This document shows positions 1 through 11,704 of a stretch of DNA of 64,000 nucleotides, in pieces; position 1 is the first letter of the stretch, and the number at the start of each line of letters is the position of its first letter. The notes below the pieces were generated by a model. The model had not been told where the DNA came from, ran no database searches, and saw only the letters and a list, made by a program, of their open reading frames with translations. Position numbers and translations under genes: made by a program. Source of the DNA: Parietaria judaica (Eukaryota; Streptophyta; Magnoliopsida; Rosales; Urticaceae); the NCBI GenBank assembly GCA_954871525.1, contig OX940867.1:19445343-19509342 (forward strand), written 5' to 3'.

Positions 1-2030
1 GGGACGTCTTTGTACAGAATCTTAGCCTGTACAATTATAAATTTGTCAACACAACAAATTTTATTAGGTCCTTAGTCAGCCCTATCAAGCATGACGGTAC
101 AACTACCTGCTTAAAGATAGTGCTCGTCCCGGATCCGCTGCATCCAACTAAAAGTATCTTCTGAAGAGCTCTTTGCTCGAAGTAGTCGGGAGCCGATCTG
201 CTAACTTGATTGCTCATTGGCTCTCCGCAAGGAGTAGCGGATTTAGAAGGCAGAGGCAGCGACAGGACAGCACAGACAAGCTTTGTTCCGGCCTGAAAGT
301 TTAAAGAGCACATGAATTTACCATCAATCCGTATTAATTTCCAACACAAAAGAAACTTAATGAGAAAACTTACTTTGCCCCATATATACCCTTTGGTGTT
401 CTTCTGTCCCTCTTCTTGGTACGACCCGTCCTCATTCACCCAAAAGTGTGGATTTCCCGCACACTGAACTCCGGCCAGCTGCAAGAAAGAAGAACCCAAC
501 TTCAGCCAACACACTAGAGAAATAGTTTGCAAACGTAAAGACAATTTTAACCTGCAACATCCGAAGCTCTACTTTCGTGATTTCCCGGCCATTTATGTGA
601 ACTTGAGTGTTTCCGTTGCTAGCGTCTGCCTTAATTGGCCCCCCAACATTAAGATGGGGACTGATTACCTTGGATGGCTTCTGTCCTTCCTGTTACAAAA
701 AACTCGGATATTCATACACTACGTAATACTTATACGGCAAAGTAATGAAATAACGCTTCGGGAACAATGTATTCACCTTTCCCCAAAGGCCAGACACTTT
801 ATCATACCAATAGTTTCCCGGTTTCAGCTTCTTTGGTGGGTTCGGGCACGTTTGTAGTAAAAGTAACTCGTCGTGACAAAGAGGTTTCCCATTAACACAA
901 ATATACTCGGGTGGTAGCTGATTAGCTTGGCAGAACTTCTCAGCCTTCATAATCTGCCGAACCTCCAGATCATTCAAAAGTCTCTTCAGCATCCGGGAAC
1001 ACTTACCCAAATTCACCCTTTTGGGTTCGTCGATGGGATATCCGATACAAGTCACACATTTTCGGCCTTCCGGCATCGACCCCATGGCTCTAAGCACACA
1101 GCCACTACAATACTTTGCGTCGCAAACCAAGCACACCTCCTTTTCGGTAAACCGGTTTCCCTTGAAGCAGCGGTAACAGGAACCCTTCTTCCCTTTTGTT
1201 TGAGGCGCTCTCTTGACCGGAATAACCTCAGGCTCGTCCCTACTAAACTCCTCTTCCTCACCGTCATCAGATTCAATATCGCGAAATGTCACAATCTGAG
1301 GCCGTCTTAGATCGGAACTGGACACGTTATTGCAATCCGAAGCCTTGATCGACGAAACTCGAGACGATGGATAGTCCAAACTCAACACCGACTCGTTCGA
1401 CGCCCAGTCCGGTTGATTCGAATCATTCAAATCCAAACTCTCCTTCCTCAACGCCCTAGAGCTATCAGAAAACTCTATTGTACTAGAACTCCCAGCCCCT
1501 GCTAACAACTCCTGACTAACCGAACACGACTCCAAAACCCTAGCTGAATCCGACAATTCACCGGACTCAAAATTTGCATTCGAAAACTCCAACGCACCAG
1601 AGCTACTCAACTCACCTGACAATACGCGATGATAGCAGCTGCTCCCACCGCCGTCGCCATAATCGACCGGAGATCTCTCCTCGAAGGCGATCACCGAATT
1701 TGGAGACACCGTCGTCCCGGACCCGAGTTCCAGCCCCGAATCCGCGCTGCCCCGCTCGAACGCGATCACCGAAGTCGGAGAAACAGTCGATTTCGACGGG
1801 CCGAGCTCCCTCGAGAAAGGCTTCTTCGAAGACGACGGAGCGAGCACCGGGTGAACGACCGGCAAGGCCAGCGTCTCCGACAACGGCACTTGAGCGACGA
1901 CCGCCGCCACCGGAATCTTTTCGACGTTGATGGGCACGGCCCGAGGAATGTCGTAGGTGAGCGGAGGACCGTCGTACTCGACGGCGAACGAGTACTGAGG
2001 TGACGCGTCGACAGCGCCGGAGACCGCCAT
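1..2030 (-). CDS. XLG1: Extra-large G-alpha protein, XLG1-like (3' part lies off the left edge)
   Basis: XLG proteins are plant-specific atypical G-alpha subunits that pair with G-beta/gamma at the plasma membrane and nucleus in immune and developmental signalling. Exons with GT/AG borders read on the minus strand are 2030-777, 689-552, 478-374, 292-107 and 26 to beyond the edge, giving 569 residues before the cut. All junctions are in phase and the joined protein reads through without a stop. Seen in the protein: an N-terminal motif [20 protein letters not shown]; an acidic, Ser-rich stretch; a basic KGKKGS patch near residue 280; a Cys-rich CxxC array (about 285-328) starting CYRCFKG; then the start of the GTPase domain with the P-loop GCSGSGTST (about 549-557). 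The P-loop has Thr where ordinary G-alpha has the GKS/T lysine, as is usual for XLGs. The N-terminus resembles XLG1 more than XLG2 or XLG3. The start is the first in-frame ATG. No break is seen, so it looks like a live gene. Confidence 0.93.
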
Positions 2031-2240
2031 GACCTCCCCGGCCCCAACTCAAACCCTAACCCTAGCTTGGAGAATCGGGACAGTGAGAGAAGAGAACCAT
2101 TGGAGACTCTGAAACCTTCGAAGCGATCATCCAAAGCTTGAAACGAAGCGAAGAGAGAGAGAGAGATCTGGGAAGAGAGAGAAGGGTTTGTTTGGGAAGA
2201 AGGAAAGTGGTGGGTGACGAACACAAAATTAAAAAATAAA
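2031..2240 (-). promoter_or_regulatory. XLG1 leader and core-promoter region, pyrimidine-rich
   Basis: Directly upstream of the XLG1 ATG. On the minus strand the sequence is rich in TC, with a (TC)n run complementary to 2152-2170, which fits a plant Y-patch or a long 5' UTR. No clear TATA box was found next to it. The transcription start is an inference. Confidence 0.45.
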
Positions 2241-2644
2241 AATGAAAATGGAATCTTCTACTTTTTTTTGGAGGCGTGGCCTCCAGTCAAGGCTACTTTG
2301 GTCATTGTCGAATCAGATAGAGATAAACGGAATCGGCATCCATCCACATGCTTTTTCTTTCATAACATTCACTTTTGCCAAGATTTATAAAAATAAAAAT
2401 AAAACTTTTAATTTTCAAGTTGTATAAGTTCCAAGATATTGCCCTCGACCTCGGCTACAATTGTGTGTTTAATCGACACAACAAAGATTAACAAGACAAG
2501 AGAGGACAATTTCGATCAGGTTTAACGACTGACTTTTCTAGGATGATAAAAGGTCCCAAGGCTCTCTCAAAAAAGGGACTGAAGGGCTGAGAGATTGGCT
2601 TCTAGCCAACTCAATCCGATCAAAGACATAGAAAAAAAAAAAAA
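2241..2644. other. Intergenic, no gene seen
   Basis: AT-rich spacer between XLG1 and the first retrotransposon, ending in an A-tract at about 2631-2644. It may hold distal XLG1 promoter sequence. I see no reading frame of note and no terminal repeats. Confidence 0.5.
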
Positions 2645-2798
2645 GTTACTGTTATATGCAATTTTAGAGACATATAAAAATTAGGCTCATTTTGGCCAAA
2701 GCATCCGAGGCTGACGAACCAAGACATTGGCGAGGCCCGTAGTCAAAGAGACGAAGCCGACAAGGCGACGAGGCGACAAGGCGACAAGGCGACAAGCC

Positions 2799-2998
2799 GT
2801 CAAGGCCACTGGTGACAAGGCGTTATGATCTCGGTATCTGTCAAGGGCACTGGTGACAAGGCGTTAAGATCCCGACATCCGTCAAGGCCACTGGCGACAA
2901 GGCGTTTTGATCTCGGCATCTGTCAAGGCCACTGGCGACAAGGCGTTACGATCCCAGCATCCGTCAAGGCCACTGGCGACAAGGCGTATAAGGTATGC
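2799..2998 (+). repeat. 41-bp tandem repeat in the U3 part of the LTR, about five copies
   Basis: Units start at 2799, 2840, 2881, 2922 and 2963 with GTCAAGGCCACTGGCGACAA, then a GATC core. The same array is in the right LTR at about 22648-22830. It lies upstream of the TATA box, where LTR enhancers usually sit. An enhancer role is inferred from position only. Confidence 0.85.
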
Positions 2999-3174
2999 GC
3001 AAGCAACGCGCATGGACGATGGACAAGGCTAAGAGGAATGACGACCACTGCACCCGGCAAAGGAGCATGGCGACCCCACTCCGGTCAAGGCATATGGCGC
3101 ACTTTTCCCTGGTCACCAAGGAACGACATACACCAATCATCTCCCTTATTCAGGGGAAATGGTCACCACATTTT

Positions 3175-3185
3175 CCTATAAATAG
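3175..3185 (+). promoter_or_regulatory. TATA box of the gypsy-like LTR
   Basis: CCTATAAATAG, followed about 30 bp later by CT-rich sequence, as in plant LTR promoters. The matching site in the right LTR starts at 23022. Confidence 0.7.
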
Positions 3186-3786
3186 GAGGCTTCTCCTCCT
3201 CATTTTGGACACTTTTCCACACTTGGAATTCTCTCTCTAAAATGAGAGCTTCTCTCTCTAGAATTCTCATTCTCCCTGCGAGTTAGGTTCTGACATTTCA
3301 CTTCTCGGAGTCTCGCGTATCTTGGCTCGTCAGGTACAAGGATGAAACTCGATCCATGTCGATCGTCGTGCCTTGCCGACCTTCGATCCATGTCGACGCC
3401 CGATCTTTGTCAAGGTGAGGGCCCTTGGTTGCCAATGGTCGTTGACATCGATGCCAAGACATGCCACCCCAGGCATGTCGATTGGACGCCTCCTAGCCCT
3501 GGCACCTAGTTGGTGCAACTAGCTTCGCCAGGTAGCTATGTCGACAGAGACCCCGTCTCCGCAATCAGCTCCCGGCTTGCCCAGGCAAACTCAAGTACGT
3601 ACGCCCTAACCTTCCACTTTGAACTACGTGATGACCTGATCCCTTTAAAGGGTACGTAGGCAGCCTTTCACGAGGTTCGGCATCAAATATTTTTACCATT
3701 TATCTTATTCCATTTTCAAGCATATACAATGACATGCGTCATAGAGGCGTCGGAGGTTCAATCCTCCGATTCTCCTAGACGTGTTC

Positions 3787-6463
3787 TGTTGGAAATCACG
3801 TCTCGGATTCCATGAAAATTATCACGAATTATACCTCCGAACCGTCCGGGTAACATTTAAAAATTAATTTAAAGCGGAATAACTTGTTATCCGTGCAACG
3901 GTATGGATATCGGATAATAACCATTTAACAAGATCTGATAAATATTATGTAATTTAATATTCATAAATCATTATTAATAATCTAGTCATAATAGGAAATA
4001 GAAAGCAGTAAATGGTTGCATTTATTAACCCAATGCATAAGGCGGTACCTCTGTTGACGACTTCCGGCTGCGCGTTCTGAATCGGGCAGGGCTCCGCCGG
4101 TGCTGAGGGAAACTCCCGTGATCTTCCGGGATATTCTCCTGGAATCCTCGTACCGAAGCGTGGGCTTCGCCGGCAGGACTCCGTCGCAAAATTTAAACTG
4201 ATGGTTCTTTTTAAGCTTCCGGAGAACTAAGTCTCTTAAGCCGAACCAGAAAGAAAGATCAGAGAGAAAATTCGCAGACCCTAAAGGAGAGGGAGAGTTC
4301 GAATTTTTCTCTGGGGAAAGGTGTGAAAAATGTGTAGAATGAGCCTCCTATTTATAGGCTCAAACCGTAACCGAATTGGAGAAATTCCCTCTCTTATTTT
4401 CGAATTTCATATATTAAATATAATTAATTATCTCAATCCAATGGTCCAGATTTAATCTCATCTAAATCCAATGGATATAATTAATTAGGGATTTAATTAA
4501 ATAAGAAAGATTAGGATAAAATAAAAAATCCAATCTTATCTTCGTATCTTTATAAATTCGAATTATATATATATATATATTAAAATTCGAATTATCATTA
4601 TCTAGATCCAACGGTTGAGATAAATCTTTAAACCAATCTAATGGATCAAATTAGTTAAGGATAAAATCAAATATAAAAAGATTTAATAAAAACAATTTCG
4701 AATTTATCCTTAAACTATAATTCGAAAAATAATATAATTATATATAATTAATTAATTTCTAATCCAACGGTAAAGATTAAATCTTAGACCGATCTAATGG
4801 ATATAATTAATTAATCAAATTCGAAAAATAAAACTTGATCACCAAGTCATTAATTTCGAATTCATCAATATCCTAATCCAACGGTTGATATTAAATCATA
4901 ACCGATCCAATGGATTAAATTGATTTTAGGGTTTTTCTCAAATACCAAAACTTTTGGTACTTTTGCCGCAATTATGGAAAGACCAAAGTCTATCCATTCG
5001 AATGTGAATGGATCCACATTCCAAAAGCCCAATTCGATTTCTACACTATAATATATTTAAAAATATATTATTTTTCATATTAATATAAATCTATTAATAT
5101 TCTCTGATCTCAATATCACACATTTAAATGTCATGTTGACACACCATCATTTAAATTCGTGACATGTGATTTAATTTCATGGTTTACCGAAACGATCACA
5201 AACTTAGAAATTCTCTAAATCACAAACCGTACGTCGAAACGACTCGGTTCCAAAAGCCAAGTTGCTTAGAATTTAATTTCCAACAACTTTATTGTTGACA
5301 GAAAATCCAAATTCTACTTTATTTTATCAGTTAATTTCGATTACCAAGATATGGTACTTTTGCCACGCTACTGATAAAACTATCTGATGTCTGTCACAGA
5401 CTTCAGTTTTATGAGTCTTGCCAAATGATCTTAAAAACATTTTAATGTCTTTATCACGTACGTATCATCAGTTACGGAGCTATCCTGGGGACCATGTACC
5501 CGTATCACTTAAGCTCCAACGAACTGCTAGTTGTTCGTCAAACCTCGAATTGATTCCACTATAGACCCGAGGCTGCACTCTTTAGTGATACGGTATATAT
5601 TATTCCCTTTATAACATCAGGGTGTCCATTGATACAATCAAATTCGGGTTATTGATCTTTCACTTGATGATCCACACACGAGCAGGCGGTTTCTACCGTT
5701 ATGCCCCTCATTGCATTTTCATCCTTGACTCAGTCAGTAATATTATGAGTGACCCACTTATGGTTTCGATTCATAAGTTGCGCACGGGTACCTCTCACTT
5801 CTCACCACCGACAATCAAGGGAATCATCATGACTCTGAAGAGAACTGTGTGATGCCCATGTCTATGACCAAGCTACCCTTGCTGCTGACTATCATGCTCC
5901 GAAAATAATAGTGTTGGGAACAACGGTAATTTATTGTGTTCTTTAACGGTTAAATCAAAGAACAATCAAGCCGGCAGCTCGGACTCAAGATCACTCAGGA
6001 CTTAGATCGAATATCCATTTGATCATCTACTAGTGACTCAACTCCAAGTTATCAGTGACGGTCTTATATGATAACTTTCGGAGCTTAAGTCAGGTCCAGT
6101 CCAGTATGAAGACACTTCATACTTAATGCACTTCTAGTGAGTGTGACACACACAAAATCCAGAACAGGATTGTCACTTAGTCACATTAATGACCTTGTAC
6201 GATTAATGGGCTCCCACACAGTTAATCAGGTCACGGACATTTTAAGTTCATTTATTATGATTATTAATTCTTCTTCACATTGACTCTGTTGTGATAATAA
6301 TTCATAATTGCATCCTTTATGAACTAAGGATCAAACATTCTATTTTACTCTACCAGAAACTATAATAAGATTATCATAATAAGCATCATCTTTATTCAAC
6401 GACTTTTCATAATCTTTTACAAATGGATAAAAATATCTTGTTTAAGGACACATATGTCCAACA
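3787..6463 (-). repeat. 3' LTR of the nested copia
   Basis: 2677 bp, unusually long for copia. Read on the minus strand it holds a TATA box (complement of the TATTTATAGG region at about 4350-4360) and the leader start. Compared with the other LTR it lacks about 62 bp near position 5095. Confidence 0.93.
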
Positions 6464-6480
6464 ATCTCCCACTTGTACTT
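6464..6480 (-). other. Polypurine tract of the nested copia
   Basis: On the minus strand AAGTACAAGTGGGAGAT lies directly against the LTR start TGTTGG. This is the usual copia second-strand priming site. The pol stop codon (6479-6481) overlaps its edge. Confidence 0.85.
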
Positions 6481-7405
6481 AAAGAAGATTACCCATGTCT
6501 TTCAGACCCATACTCTCTAGATGCCTCCTGAATATTTTCTCTGGCAACGTTTTGGTGAATGGATCAGCCAGATTGTCTTCCGAAGCTATTTTCACAACTC
6601 GTACATCGCCTCGACGTACTATCTCTCTAATGAGATGGTATTTTCACTCTATATGTTTCGCCTTGTTATGGTCTCTGGGCTCTTTAGAATTTGCCACCGC
6701 ACCACTGTTGTCACAGTATAGTGTTTGGGGCCCATCTACATCTGGAATAACTCCCAGCTCTATGTAGAAATTCTTGAGCCAAATTGATTTTTTGGCTGCC
6801 TCACAAGCTGCCACGTATTCAGCTTCCATTGTGGAATCCGTGATACAGGATTGCTTTACGCTTCTCCAGAATATCGCTCCACCAGCAAGGGTGAACACTG
6901 CTCCTGACGTTGATTTTCTCGTGTCTTTATCAGACATAAAGTCTGAATCAGTGTAACCTAGTGGATTCAGTTCTGATCCTGAAAACACTAACATATAGTC
7001 TCTCGTTCTTCGAAGATACTTGAAAATGTTCTTCAATGCTGTCTAGTGAGCCATACCAGGGTTGGATTAGTATCTGCTAACAATTCCCACAGCATAACAG
7101 ATGTCTGGCCTAGTACACTGCATAGCGTACATCAGACTTCCCACTGCTGAAGCATAGGTTACTCTCCTCATCTCATCTTGCTCTTCCGGAGAAGTGGGGC
7201 ACTGTTTCCTGTTAAGGAATACTCCATGCCTGGTCGGTAAATTACCTCCCTTGGAGTTTGCCATTGCAAAACGATCAAGCACCTTATCAATGTAAGCTGC
7301 TTGTGATAAGGCTAGAAGCCTGTTGTTGCGATCCCTGAAGATACGGATCCCAAAAAAATAATTGGCTTCCCCATGTCTTTCATTTGGAATTGCGTAGATA
7401 GCCAC
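6479..7405 (-). pseudogene. copia RNase H and end of reverse transcriptase, broken
   Basis: C-terminal part of the copia polyprotein. It has the conserved segments LLALSQAAYIDKV, PDICYAVGIVSRY, YTDSDF, STMEAEYVAACEAAKKS and CDNSGAVANSKEP typical of copia RNase H. Two in-frame stops lie between the blocks at about 7036-7067, and another follows AKHIE at 6644. Reading continues in frame to a final stop at 6479. The joint with the upstream reverse transcriptase frame is broken by a frameshift in a T-run near 7350. Pseudogene. Confidence 0.9.
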
Positions 7406-8094
7406 GCTTTCACGTCCGATAGCCTCTTCACACTGTTTCCAATAAGAAGAATATCGTCGACGTATAGAACAAGAAACATCTCCACGGTTTCATCATTGAG
7501 TTTATATATGCAGGCCTCAGTGATGTTCTGTATGAATCCATAGGATTTGATGGTTTCATCAAACCTTAGATTCCAGGATCTGGAAGCTTGCTTCAATCCA
7601 TAAATGGATTTGAGAAGTCTGCAAACTTTCCCTTCTTGACCCTTCTGCACGAACCCTTCTGGTTGGTCCATATAGATGTTTTCGTCAATATACCCGTTCA
7701 GGAAGGCGGTTTTGACGTCCATCTGCAAAATCTCATAATTGAGACTATAGGCTATGGCCATGAGAATCCGGATGGACTTATACTTAGCAACTGGAGCGAA
7801 GGTCTCATCGAAATCAACACCTTCCCTCTGTGTAAAACCCTTAGCCACTAGTCTAGCCTTGAAGGTTTCAACCTTCCCGTCCACTCCTCTCTTTCGCTTG
7901 TATACCCACTTACAGCCAATGGTTTTGAAGCCATCTGGTAAGTCTACAAGTTCCCAGACTTCATTAGAATCCATTGATTCTATTTCTTGGTTCATGGCTT
8001 CCTGCCATTCTCCCTTATCACGATCCAACATAGCTTGCTCATAGCCTATGGGATCTTCAACACTAGTGTTTGTAACAGCTAGGTGAAATTCCAA
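7312..8094 (-). pseudogene. copia reverse transcriptase, frameshifted at its end
   Basis: RVT_2-type reverse transcriptase, which copies element RNA into cDNA. Seen: VWELVDLPDG, CKWVYKRKRG, KARLVAKGFTQREGVDF, MDVKTAFLNG, SIYGLKQASRSWN and the active-site block LYVDDILLIG (YVDD intact). The frame is lost in a T-run near 7350 and the RNase H part continues in another frame. The start given is the first ATG of the open stretch. The true polyprotein would be continuous from protease through RNase H. Confidence 0.92.
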
Positions 8095-8154
8095 CTAGGT
8101 ATGTTCGTAGCGCTCAACATGTCTTTTAAACCTCCCACTACGTCTGAGTACCCC

Positions 8155-9055
8155 TTAGTTCTGATTTGGGACCGTGGTTTCCGCACTATCTTCGACAACA
8201 TGCACTGTTGGAGATATTGTGACCTTGTCACCTGACACCTCTTCGAGTATAACTTTACTTCGAGGTTTGAAGATTGTCATATAATCTTGCTCTAGAAAAG
8301 TAGCATTTGGTGAGTAAAATACTTTATTACTTTCTGGACTATAAAACAAACCTCACTTAGTCTCTTTGGAATATCCCACAAACAGACAAACTTCCGTTCG
8401 TGATTCCAATTTATTCTTGTTTCCAGTCCGTACATGTGCAGGACATCCCCAAATTCTGTAATGTCGCAGATTTGGTATTCTGCCATTCCATAATTCGACG
8501 GGTGTTTTAGAAACAGACTTTGACGGTACAACATTTAGAATGTTCGTAGTCGTCAACAAAGCATATCCCCAGAATGAATTGGGTAGTGATGAATAACTTA
8601 ACATTGACCTTACCATTTCAAGTAAGGTCCTATTTCTCCTTTCTGCAACACCATTTTGTTCCGGTGTGACAGGAGCAGTCAATTGAGATGTAATACCTTT
8701 CTCGATCAGGAGGTCGCAGAACTCGTGATCTAGGTATTCTCCTCCTCGATCAGATCGAAGAGACTTCAATGATAGTCCAAGTTGATTCTCAGTCTCTGCT
8801 AGAAATTCTCTGAACTTACCCAAGGTTTCAGATTTCTTAGCCATGAGATAAACATAACCATATATTGAATAATCGTCAATAAAGGTGACGAAGTATTCAA
8901 TTCCTCCTCTTCCTTGTATGTTCATGGGACCACATACATCTGAATGGACGAGTTCTAATGGTTTAGTGGCTCTTTGACCTTTTGCAGAAAAAAGGTCTCT
9001 TAGTCATTTTATCCTCTATACAGGATTCACAAACAGACAAAGAACCGATTGTTAG
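8155..9055 (-). pseudogene. copia integrase, fragmented
   Basis: The rve integrase core inserts element cDNA into the chromosome. Seen from 8925 down: YFVTFIDDYS (first Asp), [10 protein letters not shown] (second Asp), [18 protein letters not shown] (Glu), then SSLPNSFWGYAL and GCPAHV. The C-terminal LFYSP-type segment continues at 8349-8155 in another frame. The zinc-binding entry segment ESCIEDKMTKRPF at about 8960-9030 is separated from the core by a frameshift in a T-rich run. Not functional as read. Confidence 0.88.
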
Positions 9056-9847
9056 TTATTTAAGGGGTCCATCCTTTACCAGCCTGTTTATCCTGTCTAG
9101 ATTAATATGACCCACTCTTAAATGCCACAGGTACGTTTGAGTATCATTATCAATCTTGGGTTTCTTGACTGACTTTGGCATGGCCAATTTAAACATTTCA
9201 GCATTCATACAACTACCGTAATCTGGTCTTAGGATATATAATCCATTTTCTTCTTTAGCAATACAAATATATACTCCATCCTTTGTGATGACCCAATGGG
9301 ATCCACGAAAGTTTAGAGTATATCCTTGTTTGTACAACAGAAAAGCAGAAAGTATATTTCTGCAGACATTTGGATAATAATACACATTATCAAAAAATAA
9401 AATTTTATTTCCAAATGTCAGTCGCAAATTTCCTACTGCTTTTGCTTGTAGGAATTCCCCGTTTCCTACTTTTAAAGTTGGTCCTTCATTTATCTCTTCT
9501 AATTTTTCAAGAGACTGAAGAGAATTGCACGCATGATCGTTTGCTCCTGAATCCAAGATCCAGTTGAAGGATGAATTGTCCACGAAACATGATTCTAATG
9601 TTGAATGATCAACATTACTTGTACTTCCATTCTGGAAGAATTCTTCCTGGTTTCCATCAATTCTCTTCCTCTTGTTTAGAAAGCTTATAGCATTCTGATC
9701 TGCCATTCCAAGTTTCTCCGAAGATCCACTCATGGCCAGCTTGCTTAGGGATTTTGTGACTTTTACCAGATTGCTTTGATTTTGAGACTTCAGCGTCAGA
9801 GCAGACTTTTCCATTTCTTGTTTGTCGAAGGACATTTTAACTGGCAT
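9056..9847 (-). pseudogene. copia protease and GAG-pre-integrase domain
   Basis: 263-codon open stretch. The N-terminal 90 or so residues are Lys/Ser/Gln-rich and not recognised. Protease follows with the catalytic block WILDSGANDHAC, then a beta-rich region ending in CRNILSAF, then the GAG-pre-integrase block TYLWHLRVGHINLDRINRLV. A stop at 9056 ends it just before the integrase. A normal copia ORF would carry a gag domain and a CCHC zinc knuckle upstream; neither is seen here or in the 1.8 kb upstream. Confidence 0.85.
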
Positions 9848-11682
9848 TGAAAAAGAAACTTATTAAACTTTATTATAGGTAGAATGTTTTTGAAAAAATA
9901 TTTTATTTGAAATAGTTACATGATGCAAACATGTTCTGGGAAAACGTTAAATAAACCCTTTAACTATTTCGTGATAATTTAACCGACTATACACGTCGTT
10001 GCCGTCCTTAGTGGCATGGTCACTCCAGGGTGACTCGCGGTATCAACCGTGTAGTTTGGTTAAACTAAGTTTTAGTCATAAACTTAATTAATATTCATAA
10101 CAAGAACTACCAAAGTTCTCTATGATTATTAACTATCACCATAGACGGTCGGGAAGCACCAACTTCCGTGCAAGCTTAACCCATTATTTTCGGTTCTCGG
10201 GATCCTCTTGGAAATGTCGTCCTTAGGGAATGGTCACTCTAGGGTGACTCGCGGTCCATTTCCAAGATTCCTCCGTCCCCATTTTCTTTTGGAACTATCA
10301 CGGTGTCAAACCTTCCACAAGCACACCTTCCTTGGGGAATGGACACACTAGGGTGACTCGAGGCGGTGTGGTTAGCAGACGTTGTGACAGTAATAATGGA
10401 GACCTTTGTTTTATTCTATACTTGCCATTGTTTTAGGAAATAACGTTTTTAATTGCTAAGTTATAAAAACTTATTATATAAACTGTCTATTAATGACACA
10501 TTAAAAGTTTATATTTTGGCTTTATTTATTACGACGCGTAATTTTAAATAAGCCCTAGAAATGTGTTTATTATTTCGTCGGTAGTGATAGATCAAACCGT
10601 ACGTTCTCCAGGTCGATAGGAGGGGTCCTAACCGGTCACCCAGAAGTGGATGGTGAACCGGCCCCACTTTTGATTCCCTCTTCCTTAGGCAAGATTGTAC
10701 GTTTGAAATTTTTCCGACTAATAATTAACACTTTTACATTTACTCTTTATTATTTATATCTATCCTATATAAACATATTAATAATGATCTAAACATAGAC
10801 ACTATGTTTGAGGGTTATGAAAATAGGTTATAACAAATTATATCTATGATGAATATTTATGTTAATGATACTTCTTCTCTAAGAATTACCATTAAACATT
10901 TTAATGCCCTTTAATAGTTATTTATGAAATATTAAAATAAGACAATGATATTATTCTTCGAATATTATCATCCATATTTTAATTCATTAAATAAGACAAT
11001 GTTATTTAATCATTAAATAACATCCATATTTAATTTTATGAATTTATTAAAATAAGACAATGTTATTTATCCGAAAATAACATCCATATTTTAATTTATA
11101 TTAATTAATCATAATTAATTTTAAATCATAAATATTAATTTCATTAATAATAATTAATAATTAATCCACGGTATCCGGGTCGGAATAAAAATCCGACCCA
11201 TTATAAAAATTGCACGTGGGTCCTCCGGGCTTAAGCCCGGGTCCACGTGCCTGTGGAATGGGCAGGGACAGCCCACGGGTGAGCCAGGGCAGCACGCGGG
11301 CCCTTCGAGCTGGGCCTGCAGGCCCATTCCGCTGCCAAGTAGCGTGGCCTGCGGCCCGCGCGCCAGGCCCACACGGGTGCCAATGCCCTTGCCGAGTGGC
11401 CCTGGCGTGGGCCTTGCTCGTGGGCCTTGTCCGTGGGCTTGCTGGGCGAACACCCTGGGGCTGCAGCGGCAGCCCCTGTTCGTTCCTTCCCACGGGCTGG
11501 GCTGCCAAGGGCAGCCCGGTCCAATTACCTGGTCCGATTTTTTGGGTCGGGTAATATTCTTATTTTAAATTAATATTTAAAATATCTAGAAATTCAAAAT
11601 TTCAATTTTAAATAATTAATTTTATTCATCAAAAAATTCGTTCTTAAAACCCATAAATTAAATTACGTAATTATTTATCCTT
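9848..11682 (-). other. Long 5' leader of the nested copia, no gag recognised
   Basis: About 1.8 kb between primer-binding site and first ORF (minus sense). Mostly AT-rich. It holds three copies of a GAGTCACCCTAG-type motif (complement of 10025-10036, 10239-10250 and 10348-10359; the first differs slightly) and a GC-rich island at about 11160-11545. Short ORFs in the GC-rich island overlap on both strands and look like composition artefacts. Confidence 0.7.
11158..11545. other. GC-rich island in an AT-rich leader
   Basis: Sharp change from AT-rich flanks to GC-rich sequence full of GGGCC and GCCC words, including TGGGCCTGCAGGCCCA. It is edged on the left by an inverted GGGTCGGA/TCCGACCC pair (about 11176-11200) and on the right by GGTCCGATT and GGGTCGGG. 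It could be a captured fragment or a structured RNA region. No protein is recognised. Confidence 0.6.
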
Positions 11683-11702
11683 GAACCATGGCTCTGATAC
11701 CA
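11683..11702 (-). other. Primer-binding site (tRNA-Met type) of the nested copia
   Basis: Minus strand TGGTATCAGAGCCATGGTTC next to the 5' LTR end, the standard plant copia site complementary to initiator tRNA-Met. Confidence 0.93.
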
Positions 11703-11704
11703 AT

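Larger units (their letters stand above)
2650..3786 (+). repeat. 5' LTR of the gypsy-like element, first part
   Basis: Matches 22397 to about 23634 in the right LTR. It holds a GACAAGGCGACGAGGCGAC-type low-complexity stretch, a 41-bp tandem array, a TATA box and the CT-rich start of the transcribed part. It stops at the TGTTC target of the copia insertion and resumes at 14443. Confidence 0.9.

Noticed and set aside
1574..2003. Long ORFs antisense to XLG1 exon 1
   Set aside because: Shadows of the GC-rich first exon; the minus frame has clear XLG homology and spliced continuation.
2799..2998. CRISPR-like array
   Set aside because: Units are directly adjacent with no unique spacers and lie in an LTR of a plant retrotransposon.
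5622..5852. 76-codon ORF as a host gene
   Set aside because: It lies inside the copia LTR and recurs in every copy of that LTR; reported as an LTR feature only.
11154..11568. Several overlapping ORFs of 74-115 codons on both strands
   Set aside because: They overlap in nearly all frames within a GC-rich block; composition artefact with no domain.
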